64,000 bases of DNA. It comes from Anthostomella pinea (Eukaryota; Ascomycota; Sordariomycetes; Xylariales; Xylariaceae). Below are positions 54,483 to 64,000 of this stretch, in pieces (position 1 is the stretch's first letter; each line of letters begins with the position of its first letter). The stretch covers positions 3,286,001 through 3,350,000 of the forward strand of contig CAUWAG010000004.1 of assembly GCA_963556695.1 (NCBI GenBank), written 5' to 3'. The position numbers were made by a program, and so were the translations under genes. Below the pieces are notes generated by a model, which searched no databases, was not told the DNA's origin, and saw nothing but the letters and a program-made list of their open reading frames with translations.

Positions 54483-56205
54483 TGGTATGTGTGGTTTGTG
54501 TGGTTTGTGTGGTTTGTGTGCCTCTATCGATGATCTGTCAATAGCCGCCTCGATTTACATGCAGATACATTGTCACGTAGCTTTGGGGTGAGTCCATCTT
54601 CAGTTAGCACTTGTTCTCGGTGTGGTATCATTTACCAATCGCAACAACTTCCTGTTCAATACCAGTCTTCACCCATATCACAGTGGCAGCCCCCTGTTAC
54701 GTACGTCTCCATCTATCCATACATGGCTGCAACCTCACTTTCCCCTGTCCAATTTCACTGCCTTTACACACCCTGCTTCCGGGCTCGGCTCCCATCGCCA
54801 GTCCAACTTTCTGGGTAGGCGTATTTCCATCGCTACGTGTCACATTCAACAAAGCTGCCTAGGGACCCTTGGTGGTTGCCTGGATCAGAACCGGGTGGAG
54901 GTCAATATGACAGGTTGGGCAGGCCATCACACTGCATGGGCGGAACGAGAAGCCTGATCCAATCTCTTGTCCCTCCATCGGTAGTCCCGAAGACATTCAA
55001 GTGAACGTACTAGAACCTACAAATAACTGTACCTGTTACTTCCAGTATGTACCCCGGTGAACGGTGTGGTGTCATCGAGCTCGGCTGGACCTGTCACTTC
55101 CGATGTATTCCTTCCTAGCCGTCGGATGTGCCACCCCTGATACTACGTGTCAAGTCGGCGGCCTGCACGTTTGGCTCCCCGGGGATACTACTATCTACAT
55201 CCACTGTGTACTCAGACGTAGGGTGGCTGCGGTAAGAAACGGACCAATGACCAAAAGGAGGCTTTTTACTACCCAGCTCATTTTCTTCTTCTGATACAAC
55301 AACACGACCTGGGGCAGGCTTGGATACGAGGGCGCCTGCAGCGGATTCATACCCGATTCCGGGACCAGGGGGAGTAGGCAGCTATCTCTGGCTCAGGCCG
55401 TTGGACGGAAGTTGGCACTGGAGGTTTAGAGAGCCAGTCGTCTCCATCCCAAGACGCTGCATCAACCAACACGGTTTCCAGTCTGAAAGCCTGGCACACG
55501 TGTCCCCGTACTGGGTTGCTGGCTGAGGTGCGGACTATCATTGTGTCACACACCTACACCCTTCATGATGTGGCATGCTTGATATTGAGAAGAACAGATC
55601 CGCGGAAGACGGGAAGCTGCCGCTTCCTTTCTCGGCTCACTCTGCATATCACAAGGGGAGGAAGACGATCAACATGGCTGTGTGCGTTGTCCTACGTCCC
55701 GTCCTCGCAAGACTCATATGCTTGTTCCCAAGACCACTGTTTGCTTACCCCCGGGCTCATCCTTGTCTGTATACTGCTTGTGCTTCGTCTAGGGTGTGGG
55801 AATCGAGCTGTGTTGTGGAGATCGTCCGTCTACAGTGGCCGGGCAGTCCAAGGCTCCCGGACACGAGTAGGTCACGACATATGCAGGCGAGACAATATGC
55901 TCCTGGTAAGCCATTCTTCTGATGTGTCCCTGCTCAGAGCTGCCTGATTCCCGCTACTATACGCATCAAGAAAGATGTTATGCAAGCAGTGATGCTCGCA
56001 CATAGGGCTCTGTCTGTTCCGATCCGCAGCCTGCATCGAACAAAGCTCAAAGTACTCGCCACCTCGACCACACGTCGGGGAACTACTGATCGGTGCCCGA
56101 AGTCTCCCTCTTTCCGTGGTAACGATCGGCCGTTATATGTACATATTATGATTTCTTGTCTACACGGGTAAACATGCATTATCATGTGCAACGCGTGGTA
56201 TCACA
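54483..56205. other. Intergenic region, 1.7 kb
   Basis: Short TGTGTGGTT repeats near 54487-54520. Several ORFs of up to 143 codons on the plus strand lack domains and splicing support. No gene called. Confidence 0.45.
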
Positions 56206-59200
56206 TTATACCCATCGTGGTTGGTAGCTCCTGAATATGTGATGGAGGGTCCCGCAGTTATAGGGGTCGCTAGGATGATGCATAGTCGGTACGGCCCCTC
56301 GTGATGCTTCAAGAGCTCGAGTTTCCCCTGGCATCATACCCATATTGAAGCCAAGGTCTCTAGTTAGGCCAATCAAAATGTTCATATCAGCCGCCAGTGC
56401 GCTTTTGGACTGGACAATGGTCTGGAAAAACGCAATAGTGCGTAAAAAAAGGTTTCTCAAAGTCTCCTTCTCTATAAATTTGGTAAGAATGCTGTCTCTG
56501 TAGCAAGCAGCCAGCGTCAGGAGATTTCCCCATTGACTGGAATTTGGATATTAGCATTTTGACAACGTCGCCAGACCAGTTTTGGACTTACGCATGAGCA
56601 GTTCCAAACACGTTGGTTACAATGATACGTTGGGTGGGGTCCATTCCATGAAAAGCTCGTGTGCTCTCAACGAGAGCCTGTATAGCCAGGCGAGCGTAGT
56701 TGATGGTACGAGGATCCACGTTCGAGGGCAAATTCGGACTTCCTATCTCAAGGCCTAAGGAGGCCCATGCATCAGGTGGCGATGACTGGATTCGGTACGT
56801 GGGTGGAGGCAGTGGTTCCCTATTGAGCATGCTCTTTAGGAATGGCCGATAAAGAATCACCTGGGATCCCCAGTACTTGGCGCGTAAACGTGCAGATAAT
56901 ATGTCGGTGGCTAGAGGATCGTCCTCACTCCAACTATAATGGGGAGGAACCCAGGTGTGCCTTGCATGCTTGAGGGCATTCTGAATCGAGTTGATGCTAT
57001 CCTCCATCGCCGGCCCATTCTGGCCGTCTTTCTCCGGATCGTAAAGTAAATTGTGCACCTTGTTCAACTGCTTACGCAGATAGAGCTGAGCCACATAGCC
57101 CTCTACGATGTGCCGCGGGAAGCCTTGTTCAATGGCAAACGTGGTGTTCGGGTATGGCATTCGTTCTTCGAATTGGAGAATCCCTGATTGAGGAAGAGGC
57201 AGCTCGGCCAAGATATCACTGTACGGAAAGAACATCAGCGGCTGGCAAGTCAGGGTTGGGAAATGCCCTGGGAAAGCACCCACCTTTCCAATTGCAGGCA
57301 GGTCCAAAAGGCAAAGGCCAGTTGATTATCCCTTCTAGAATGCCCAAGCCGAGAGCCTTCGGCTGCCAGACGACCGAGGCTCCTGTTCATGATTAGTCGG
57401 CTTTTCTAGTAAGGAATGAAGGGCCGGGCTTACGGTCGGAGAATTATTTGCAGCTTTTGGCTTGCTAGGCTGATAAAGGTCCAGCTATCCATGACGCGAC
57501 CAAGCTGCCCGTGATATAAGCCAGCAAGGAGATGCACATGGACGTGGTTCAGTGTAGCGCCACCAACTTCACCGCCGATTATCTCTGTTGCGAGGGCAAA
57601 ATACTCGAGGCCAGGGATCACGTTGATATTCCTCTTGTACGAATGCGGCCCTCTTGCCATGGGGACCGCTCCTTGTAGTGAGGTTCTCCTACGCGGGTGT
57701 ATGCGTTCGTTATTCCTGGGAGAAGGCAACCCCAATGAGTGAGACTGTGACAAGAGCGAAGGGGACGACCCTTGCGAAGGTGACGACGTAACTCGATTGC
57801 GAACCAAGGGAGAATTGTGATCTACTAGGTCCGAGTCGTAGACTGGGTCAGGAATTTTGTCTCTATGGAGACATATCTTACCCAAAGCCAGAACAAGCAG
57901 AATAAGAGCATTGTGTATGGTTCGGAAAGGACGTCCAGGTTTATGGAAAGAAGCGGCAGGGCACTGCTCTTCTCCAACCGGTGATCGCTTCCTTTTGGCG
58001 CTGGGCTCGGGAAACGACGAAGGTGGACTCGTGGGCTGAGTGAGAAACCTGGCTATCCAGCCGACTTTGGCAGGTCGCACATCCGTTGATTTCGGTATGT
58101 CACCAAGAAAGACTCTGACCATGGCATCAAGCTCCTTGTGAATGAAGATGGGGTGCATGTTGAGAATGTTATCTTTGAAACTCTGCACGTACTTCCAGAC
58201 TTTGGAGGGGTCCCAGTCGGGGTTTCCTTCCACGTTAAGAACGCCCCTTGTATAGTCGACCGAGGGAGCTGGCGTTAGGCCGCCCACTTGACCCCAGGCT
58301 TGGCCATTGGAATTTGGCGCAGGAAACGAAGGGTTCGATATGTCGTCTCCAATATCCGTCATTGTGTGGTCTGGCGGTGTAATTTTGTGGTAGACACCAC
58401 TGTCTTGATCGAATCCCTCACCTCTCCCGAAGATTCTGAGTTGCCCTCGGGCCTGTTCCTGACATATTGGAAACTCCTCCACGTGCTCAATTCTTTCGGC
58501 CTCCAGCAAATGTTGCACCATGGACCCAATAACGGGCCATTTCAAGAGCAGGCTAGCCAGGGTCGTGTGGTTTTGAGGTATGGCAGGCTTGCCAGGAGTG
58601 ACTGGTCTCCCTGGCTGAGCTTCCAAGTCGTCATCGTCGATTTGTCTCAAGGTCTCGTGCGCCTGGTTGAGAGTCAAGTCTGGTTCCACGACGGTCCCCC
58701 CTGGTGAAGACAGCGCCTGTTCTGCTGGCGCTTTGTCCTCTTCGATTGATTCAGCTTCCATATTTGGTGCCCCTTGGTTCATCTGCCTGTGTGACGTCTC
58801 CATGCTTGCCAAGCTGCTTTCCATCTTTCTCATTGTCGCGAAACCGCTGCTCACTTCCTCCCTCAGAGATGTGAGAAGTTCGAAGATGTCGGTAGTCACC
58901 TTATCCGGTCTACGACCTTGTCAGCTGATGGCTTATATCTGTTCATATCCAGACTTACTGCTTTGCGGGGGGGTCCCGATATTTGCATTCAACGTTCTTC
59001 TCCCGACAATTTTTGCAGGGCTTCGTCTCGTCGCACTTCGCCTTGAGTTGTCTACAACTGTTGCAAGCCTAGTGGGCTCGGTTAGTGAACGAACATCCAA
59101 ACCCAGGCAGAGCATTTACCTGTGAGGCCCGTTGCGCTTTCCGTTTGGCGCTAGCAGCAGCTTGGATCTCCAAGGTAGGGTACATGGCATGGGGAGTGGG

Positions 59201-59800
59201 AGGCCCGTACATATGGGGGCTGTCATATTGATGATGCTGAGCGACGGGCGTGGGAGGATGGTAGCTATTGTGCGAGGGCCGCAATACCGCCGGCGAGTGC
59301 GCCATCGGCGGTCCGCTATCGAAACTCATGGGTCGTCGAGGTTCATCTGGATGCTGGTGACTCGGATGATGGCCATGGGGCAGCGGTGGTGGAAGATTAT
59401 CGATACCGTTGCCGGTGGAGGGTGGCCGGCGCAGCTGCGGAAGGGCCGTCTCCTCACCCGGATCGCGCTTCACGGAAGGGTCCCGCGGACCGTAGGGAGA
59501 GAAGTGTTGTTGGTGCGCAGGCGACGGAGGAAGCTGTCGTGTATGGTCCTGGCTCGGCGGATAGGGCTCGTGGTCATAATGGCGGCGGCGATCGTCGTGA
59601 TGAGCCGACGATAGGGGAGATTCGGGCGGGCGCGAGAAGGCAGGTGGGCGTTGATCCGGCGGCATCGTGGCGTGGTGAGGCACCGAGACAGGCGGGTGAT
59701 GTGCGACGGCAGGGTGTGGCAGGGACACACCGCGATTCGGTGACCATGACGTTCCAGTCGAGAGACGTGGACGTTTGGTCTCGGGCTGCCCAGGCTCCAT
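56206..59800 (-). CDS. Zn2Cys6 transcription factor, 1107 residues
   Basis: Six minus-strand exons: 59800-59120, 59068-58959, 58909-57434, 57382-57284, 57218-56592 and 56536-56206; all phases agree. A Pro/His-rich N-terminus of 227 residues is followed by the zinc cluster encoded by exon 2: C229-X2-C232-X6-C239-X5-C245-X2-C248-X6-C255 (ACNSCRQLKAKC; PCKNCREKNVEC). A coiled-coil linker follows (TTDIFELLTSLREEVSSGF). The middle homology region holds HPIFIHKELDAMVRVFL, ALILLVLALGKICLHR and, after introns, GILEGxx-like RRDNQLAFAFWTCLQLE-SDILAELPLPQSGI. The end is LIGLTRDLGFNMGMM. This architecture is typical of fungal regulators of metabolism or development. The target is unknown. The region is densely spliced but well conserved, so confidence is high. 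Confidence 0.9.
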
Positions 59801-61081
59801 GCTTGGGATATTATGTATGTTGCGGCTATCCGGATACTAGCACAGGTCAGTAACCAACCACATCATACGAAAAAAAAGTATCATGTGCTAGATACTAGCA
59901 CAACAGCAGACTTTCATACTTGCTTGTGCGCTGACACGAAGGCGTGGCTTCGAGGATAAGACTCACCTGCGCCTAGGATATCATCACTTTATCGAACAAC
60001 CAATGAGGCCTGATTCGTACGCAAGGTGGAACGTCGGAACAAAAGTACAGTTGTCAAGAGCTTGTGGTCGTGATCGGGCTCAAAGTTTGAGAATTGGCCG
60101 GGCATAGAGTCTCTCAAACACAGAGTCTGGAAGAGCACTTAAGTCAGTCTCATAAAAGTAGGTAGAAATATATAAACACACCTTCTGTCCGTGGGATGGC
60201 GAGCTTGTAAGGTGGTCCGAGAATGAAGAACCACCGGGCAGGTACTAGGGATGCTCAGGGGTGGAAGAGATTGAGTGTACGCTCTCAGGCAGTGCTGATA
60301 GACTAGAAGTCATAAACAGAAGGAAGTCGATCGTTGATGTTTGCCTCGAATACTTCCAGATTAGTTCAACGCTTTCCCAGATGATGACAGGGTGCATGGC
60401 CTGTCATATCCAGCCCGGGATGACCCAGTCAACATGTTGGTAAATGACACCAGGGTGGAAGCCATACCAGTGCGGGGGTCGTCCATATCGAGACGAGGAT
60501 ACAGACGGCAAGCAGCATGGTAGGGCAAGGTAGGGATGTCATGGCCTGTGGCTTCTGCAGTTGGAGTGAAGCGTGGGTATGGGCTCCTACGAGAGGCATG
60601 ATGTCTGGATACGTTCGGATAGACATACGACTTGTTAGATCGAATAGTCTCGGCGACGCCAGCCATGGCGGAAAGATATACGACGGGAACAAGAGAACGC
60701 GCAGGCTACTCCGCAGAAGCTTGCAGCCTCCCGCTCTTGGAAGGGCAACCCAGCAAACGGGGTGTAAGATCTGAATGCCGGCCATGTTGAGAGAACGATG
60801 AGAAGAACTTCAAAATCAAGCCGGCGCCGCATCACAGATATAGACTAGAGACTATTACACAAGGCTACAGGTGCCATCCATACTCACACAAGTCGGGCGC
60901 TTAAAGTAGGCCATTCAGGGCCGACCACGCCGACCAGACCAATGAAATACACGAATTTCGACCCTGGGAAGATGAAGCCAGTGTCCATCATCATGCTTCA
61001 TCTGCAGTCCTTGCACTGCCCATCTCCAGATGTCTTCCTAGGCAGCAGGCTGTGGGCGGCGATGTACACCAAGATTCTATC
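59801..61081. other. Intergenic region
   Basis: Promoter side of the Zn2Cys6 gene, including a repeated GATACTAGCACA at about 59830 and 59891. No gene seen. Confidence 0.4.
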
Positions 61082-61750
61082 TTACAAGATGATGCAGGAA
61101 CAGCCGTCACGCTGGCGATCACTAGCCTCCCCTTTCTGATCAGCCTGATGCTGATGTACCAGCCGGGCTGCATTGTGAAAAGCCTTCTCAACGTTGGAAC
61201 CGATCTTTGCGGAGGTTTCAATAAAGCCGCAGCCCAGTTTCTCTGCAAGATCGCTCCCTTCTGTGACTGAAACGTGTCGTTCGGCCAGCCTGTCGCTCTT
61301 GTTGCCCACAATCACAATAGGCAAGTTCTTCGGGGACGAAGCAGCTACGTACTGTGGGTTCCAGTCCTTTTCCCGCAGGACTTGTTGGAAGAGGTTTCCG
61401 ATAGCTGTGAAAGAAGCTCGCGAGGAGATGCTGTATACCAACAGAAAACCTTGGCCGTTTCTGACCCATTGATCCCGCAATGTGGCGTAGGCCTCTTCAC
61501 CAGCTGTGTCTAGCACCTCCAGGCTGAATTCCACGTCGTCAATTATAGTTGAGTACCGATATGAGTCTTCAATTGTAGGCTCATGCTACCCGGCGTTCAG
61601 GTAAGCTTATCTATGCCAGTAGAGGGGGCGGGGTGACTGGCGACGTACTGTCTCGACGAAATCTCGCAGACAAAGTCGGATGGTCAGTGCAGTTTTCCCA
61701 ACACCACCATCTCCCAGTACCACCAGTTTCACTGGAAGCTGGGTCTGCAT
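61082..61750 (-). CDS. Ras-like small GTPase
   Basis: Two minus-strand exons, 61750-61649 and 61585-61082, 201 residues. The P-loop is GDGGVGKT (residues 13-20), switch I EPTIEDSY (36-43), switch II DTAGEEAY (60-67), base-recognition NKSD, and ETSAK. The C-terminus is a CaaX box (CIIL), which favours geranylgeranylation and membrane anchoring; a second Cys two residues earlier could be palmitoylated. The overall pattern is Ras/Rap-like. Residue 64, equivalent to Ras Gln61, is Glu. The first intron lies between switch I and the P-loop helix (VET-HEPT). Likely a signalling GTPase of growth or morphogenesis; the exact subfamily is not assigned. Confidence 0.9.
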
Positions 61751-63129
61751 CGTGAACTCCACCTGGACCGCAGGGCTAAATCCAGTAATGGGTAGAGGGT
61801 TTGCACGCGCGACACCAGTGCTTAATCAGGTACCGTTATGAATTGCAGAGCGGGCTGCGCGGTCGAGGCTGCTGAGACAGGCCAGCAGGGAAGGAGTCAC
61901 TCGAAGGGCAATGACGATGTAGCATTATATGAAAGTGCAGATTGGCCATGTGTCGGTTCACTCAGTAGGCTTATATGCCCAATTGCTTCTGGATGAGTTC
62001 CTTGCCAATGCCAATGCTGGCTTTGAAGTTGCTTGAGTGAGAGGTGGCATCGATATGGTAACATGGGGTCGTGGGGTGCGGGGACGTTGTAGAGGCGGAA
62101 GTAAGGTATGTTACGGGCTGCAGATTATGGAGTCAGGGTTGTATTTAGGTATTGTATCCCATGGCAGACCTATTAGAGCCAGGAGGGAGATATGCGGATT
62201 GGTGGCGGCTGGGAAGGGGGCAGGAGTACCCTGAGTTTAATATACCACACGCATGACAGGGAGACATACCAGATTCCTGGTCCCCCAGGATTCAGAAGCA
62301 AGGTTGGCTAATCAAGTCGGGACTCCAAATTTGGAGGCTTGATTTGGTAAGTGGGTCAGGTCATTCATCCACCCTTGAATACGCCATTTTGCTTGCCGTG
62401 ATGGCTAGGTACCAATGGTCGCAATCTCGTGTTTAGATGTGTCAGGTTTGAGCCAATCGTCAGAGTGAAGTGTGTGTGTGTATCCTCTGTCTGGAGTGTC
62501 CTTGTGCGACCGTGGCAGCTATGTGCCAGAGGGGGCTGGGTCGGGACGGGACAACTAGGTTCCGTTGTCTACCTGTAAAGGTGCCTTCTGGGCGTACCTT
62601 TAATCCAACAGTACTAATGATCGCAATCTCGTGTTTAAATGCAGTGCATAAGCTCTGACTCGATCTCGATCATCGGGATATGATCTGCAAGATAGTGAAT
62701 GGAAAAATATGGCCGAGTGTGGCAAGCATTACAGCTGATAGCAACGACAGGTTGAGGACAGGTTGAGGACAGATACTTCCTCGGGAAACTGGGAAAGTGG
62801 ACGGATGCATTAGATGCTCTATAATGGACTGGCCTATAGCCGACATTTCCACATGCATTGCGCCTCATTGGGATAATTGATGTTGTTGGCAGCGTGGAAA
62901 CAATGTTGTTGTTGGTTAGGTACTGCTACAGCGGACTGCTACGCGGGGAGGCCTGATCCGCTACAGGGCACGAGCTACGTGACTGCGGCCTGAACGTAAT
63001 TGTAGCGGTCCGTGCATTATACCAAGCCACATATGCCACAGTGGCTATCCAGTACTGTCATATTATCATGCGCTTTCAATTTGCCAAGTGTGCACAAGAA
63101 ATATTCCTCGCATTGCATGCCCCTTTGCG
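61751..63129. other. Divergent intergenic region
   Basis: Contains a duplicated GACAGGTTGAG at about 62747-62770 and a repeated ATCGCAATCTCGTGTTTA-type motif near 62418 and 62620. No gene seen. Confidence 0.45.
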
Positions 63130-64000
63130 ATGGCACCGTCGAACCGGAAACGAAAGCGTGCTCTGCGCTTCAAAGGCTCTGCCACTGAGTACAGCTCACA
63201 CTTGGAGGGATGTGTGGATGTGCTCATCGAGCAGGTTAAGCAGCTATCGGAGCAGCTTGCAACCCACAGCATAATTCCAGCCATACTCCCAGCAGTGGAT
63301 GATATTCGGCAACAGTACAAACGACGAGAGACCCCGGCTCCTAAACGGCAATACGGCCTCGAAGCAACCTTCTCGGTGAATCAAGGACAGTTCCCGGCCT
63401 CAATGAATACATTCTTTTCGCAATCGCCAAGGAGCGTGGATGATTGGAAAACAAAAAGAAGTGAGATGTTGATTTCTTCACCACAGCAATTGCTACACGC
63501 CTTTCACGTTCTCACTGGGCAAGCCGGTGGTATTATGTCCACAAACACCGGTTCGGGATCAGTTCTCAACGCAGATCCTGCGGCTATCTTGGAAGATTTC
63601 TGCAGGTTGGGTGCCTCTCTTCAAAAGCATGCGCGTTTCTCGGAAGGCTTGTACAAGTATGGAGCTCTCTTGTGTGGTTGTCTCGGCGCCTGTTCTTTGG
63701 AAGAAGGAGTGGAGCAGTTACGTGTAGAAACCTCCATCAGGATGTATTTCAACGATGACCTGTCGTCTTCGTACTTGACTCGACTACGAAACACATCCCG
63801 TTGGATTGCACAACAAGGCGAATTGTTTGAATCATCACTACTTGATCTTGCATGGGAGAGATTTATCATGGGTAAGTTATCCTGAATGGCTCATAACTCT
63901 TTGCTGATTTGTTAGCTCGCTTGTCAATGGCTGCGTACTGTCGTATCTACGAATCTGCAGACGCAGACTCGTTCCTAGGCTATTTACGCCAGACCTCGAC
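63130..64000 (+). CDS. Hypothetical protein, 3'-partial
   Basis: Exon 63130-63871, intron 872-915 of the last kb (63872-63915, 44 nt, GTAAGT...TTAG), and exon 63916 to the window end. It starts MAPSNRKRKRALRFKG, a basic likely nuclear-localisation stretch, followed by a helical region (HLEGCVDVLIEQVKQLSEQL), a linker and a Cys-containing helical domain (YKYGALLCGCLGACSLEEGV; LLDLAWERFIMA-RLSMAAYC). No family recognised. The gene runs out of the window, so length and any C-terminal domain are unknown. Confidence 0.65.

Noticed and set aside
55516..55947. 143-codon plus-strand ORF in the 54.5-56.2 kb gap
   Set aside because: Cys/Arg-rich, no domain, overlapped by another ORF of similar size in a second frame; looks like chance.

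Overview
The window is nuclear DNA of a filamentous ascomycete (Pezizomycotina, most likely Sordariomycetes). The evidence is short spliceosomal introns (about 50-75 nt, GTRNGT donors, CTRAC-type branch sites), two Zn2Cys6 regulators, a HET-domain gene, a velvet-domain gene, Tad1-type LINE debris, and a 3.8-kb AT-rich block that looks like repeat-induced point mutation (RIP). Species was not determined. Splice sites were placed by hand from reading frame, consensus sites and conserved protein motifs.

Layout. 0-27 kb is a mostly ordinary, GC-richer gene region: a partial serine hydroxymethyltransferase, a 5.6-kb gene-poor gap, a HAD-family (CECR5-like) hydrolase, then a probable L-rhamnose catabolic neighbourhood. 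That neighbourhood holds L-rhamnose 1-dehydrogenase and L-rhamnonate dehydratase (divergent, sharing a 1.3-kb promoter region) and a Zn2Cys6 regulator. A small secreted protein, a zinc-dependent medium-chain dehydrogenase, a TAP-like alpha/beta hydrolase and an FAH-family hydrolase follow. A HET-domain gene with a frameshift lies next to the AT-rich block (about 27.84-31.69 kb). The block holds three short, less AT-rich LTR-like segments, two of them with perfect 5-bp target duplications.

31.9-54.5 kb looks like an accessory compartment. It has small orphan genes, a ZZ/Myb-like protein, a 1034-residue coiled-coil protein, a MADS-like mini-protein, a LINE ORF1-like remnant, an astacin-like protease with a MITE inside the intron that splits its zinc site, and a C2H2 protein with two nearly identical 55-nt introns. 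A LINE 3' end, a velvet gene ending at a premature-looking TAG, an Est1-like gene with a frameshift and a FAR1/WRKY-like gene with one in-frame TGA complete it. 56-64 kb returns to ordinary genes: a large Zn2Cys6 regulator, a Ras-like GTPase with Glu at the Gln61 position, and the 5' part of an unrecognised gene.

Most notable points: (1) the rhamnose genes lie near an MDR dehydrogenase and an FAH-fold hydrolase, which could suggest a diketo-hydrolase branch in place of the usual fungal aldolase step (hypothesis); (2) the twin introns, which are introner-like; (3) a run of genes each carrying only one inactivating lesion, either recent decay or base-level assembly errors.
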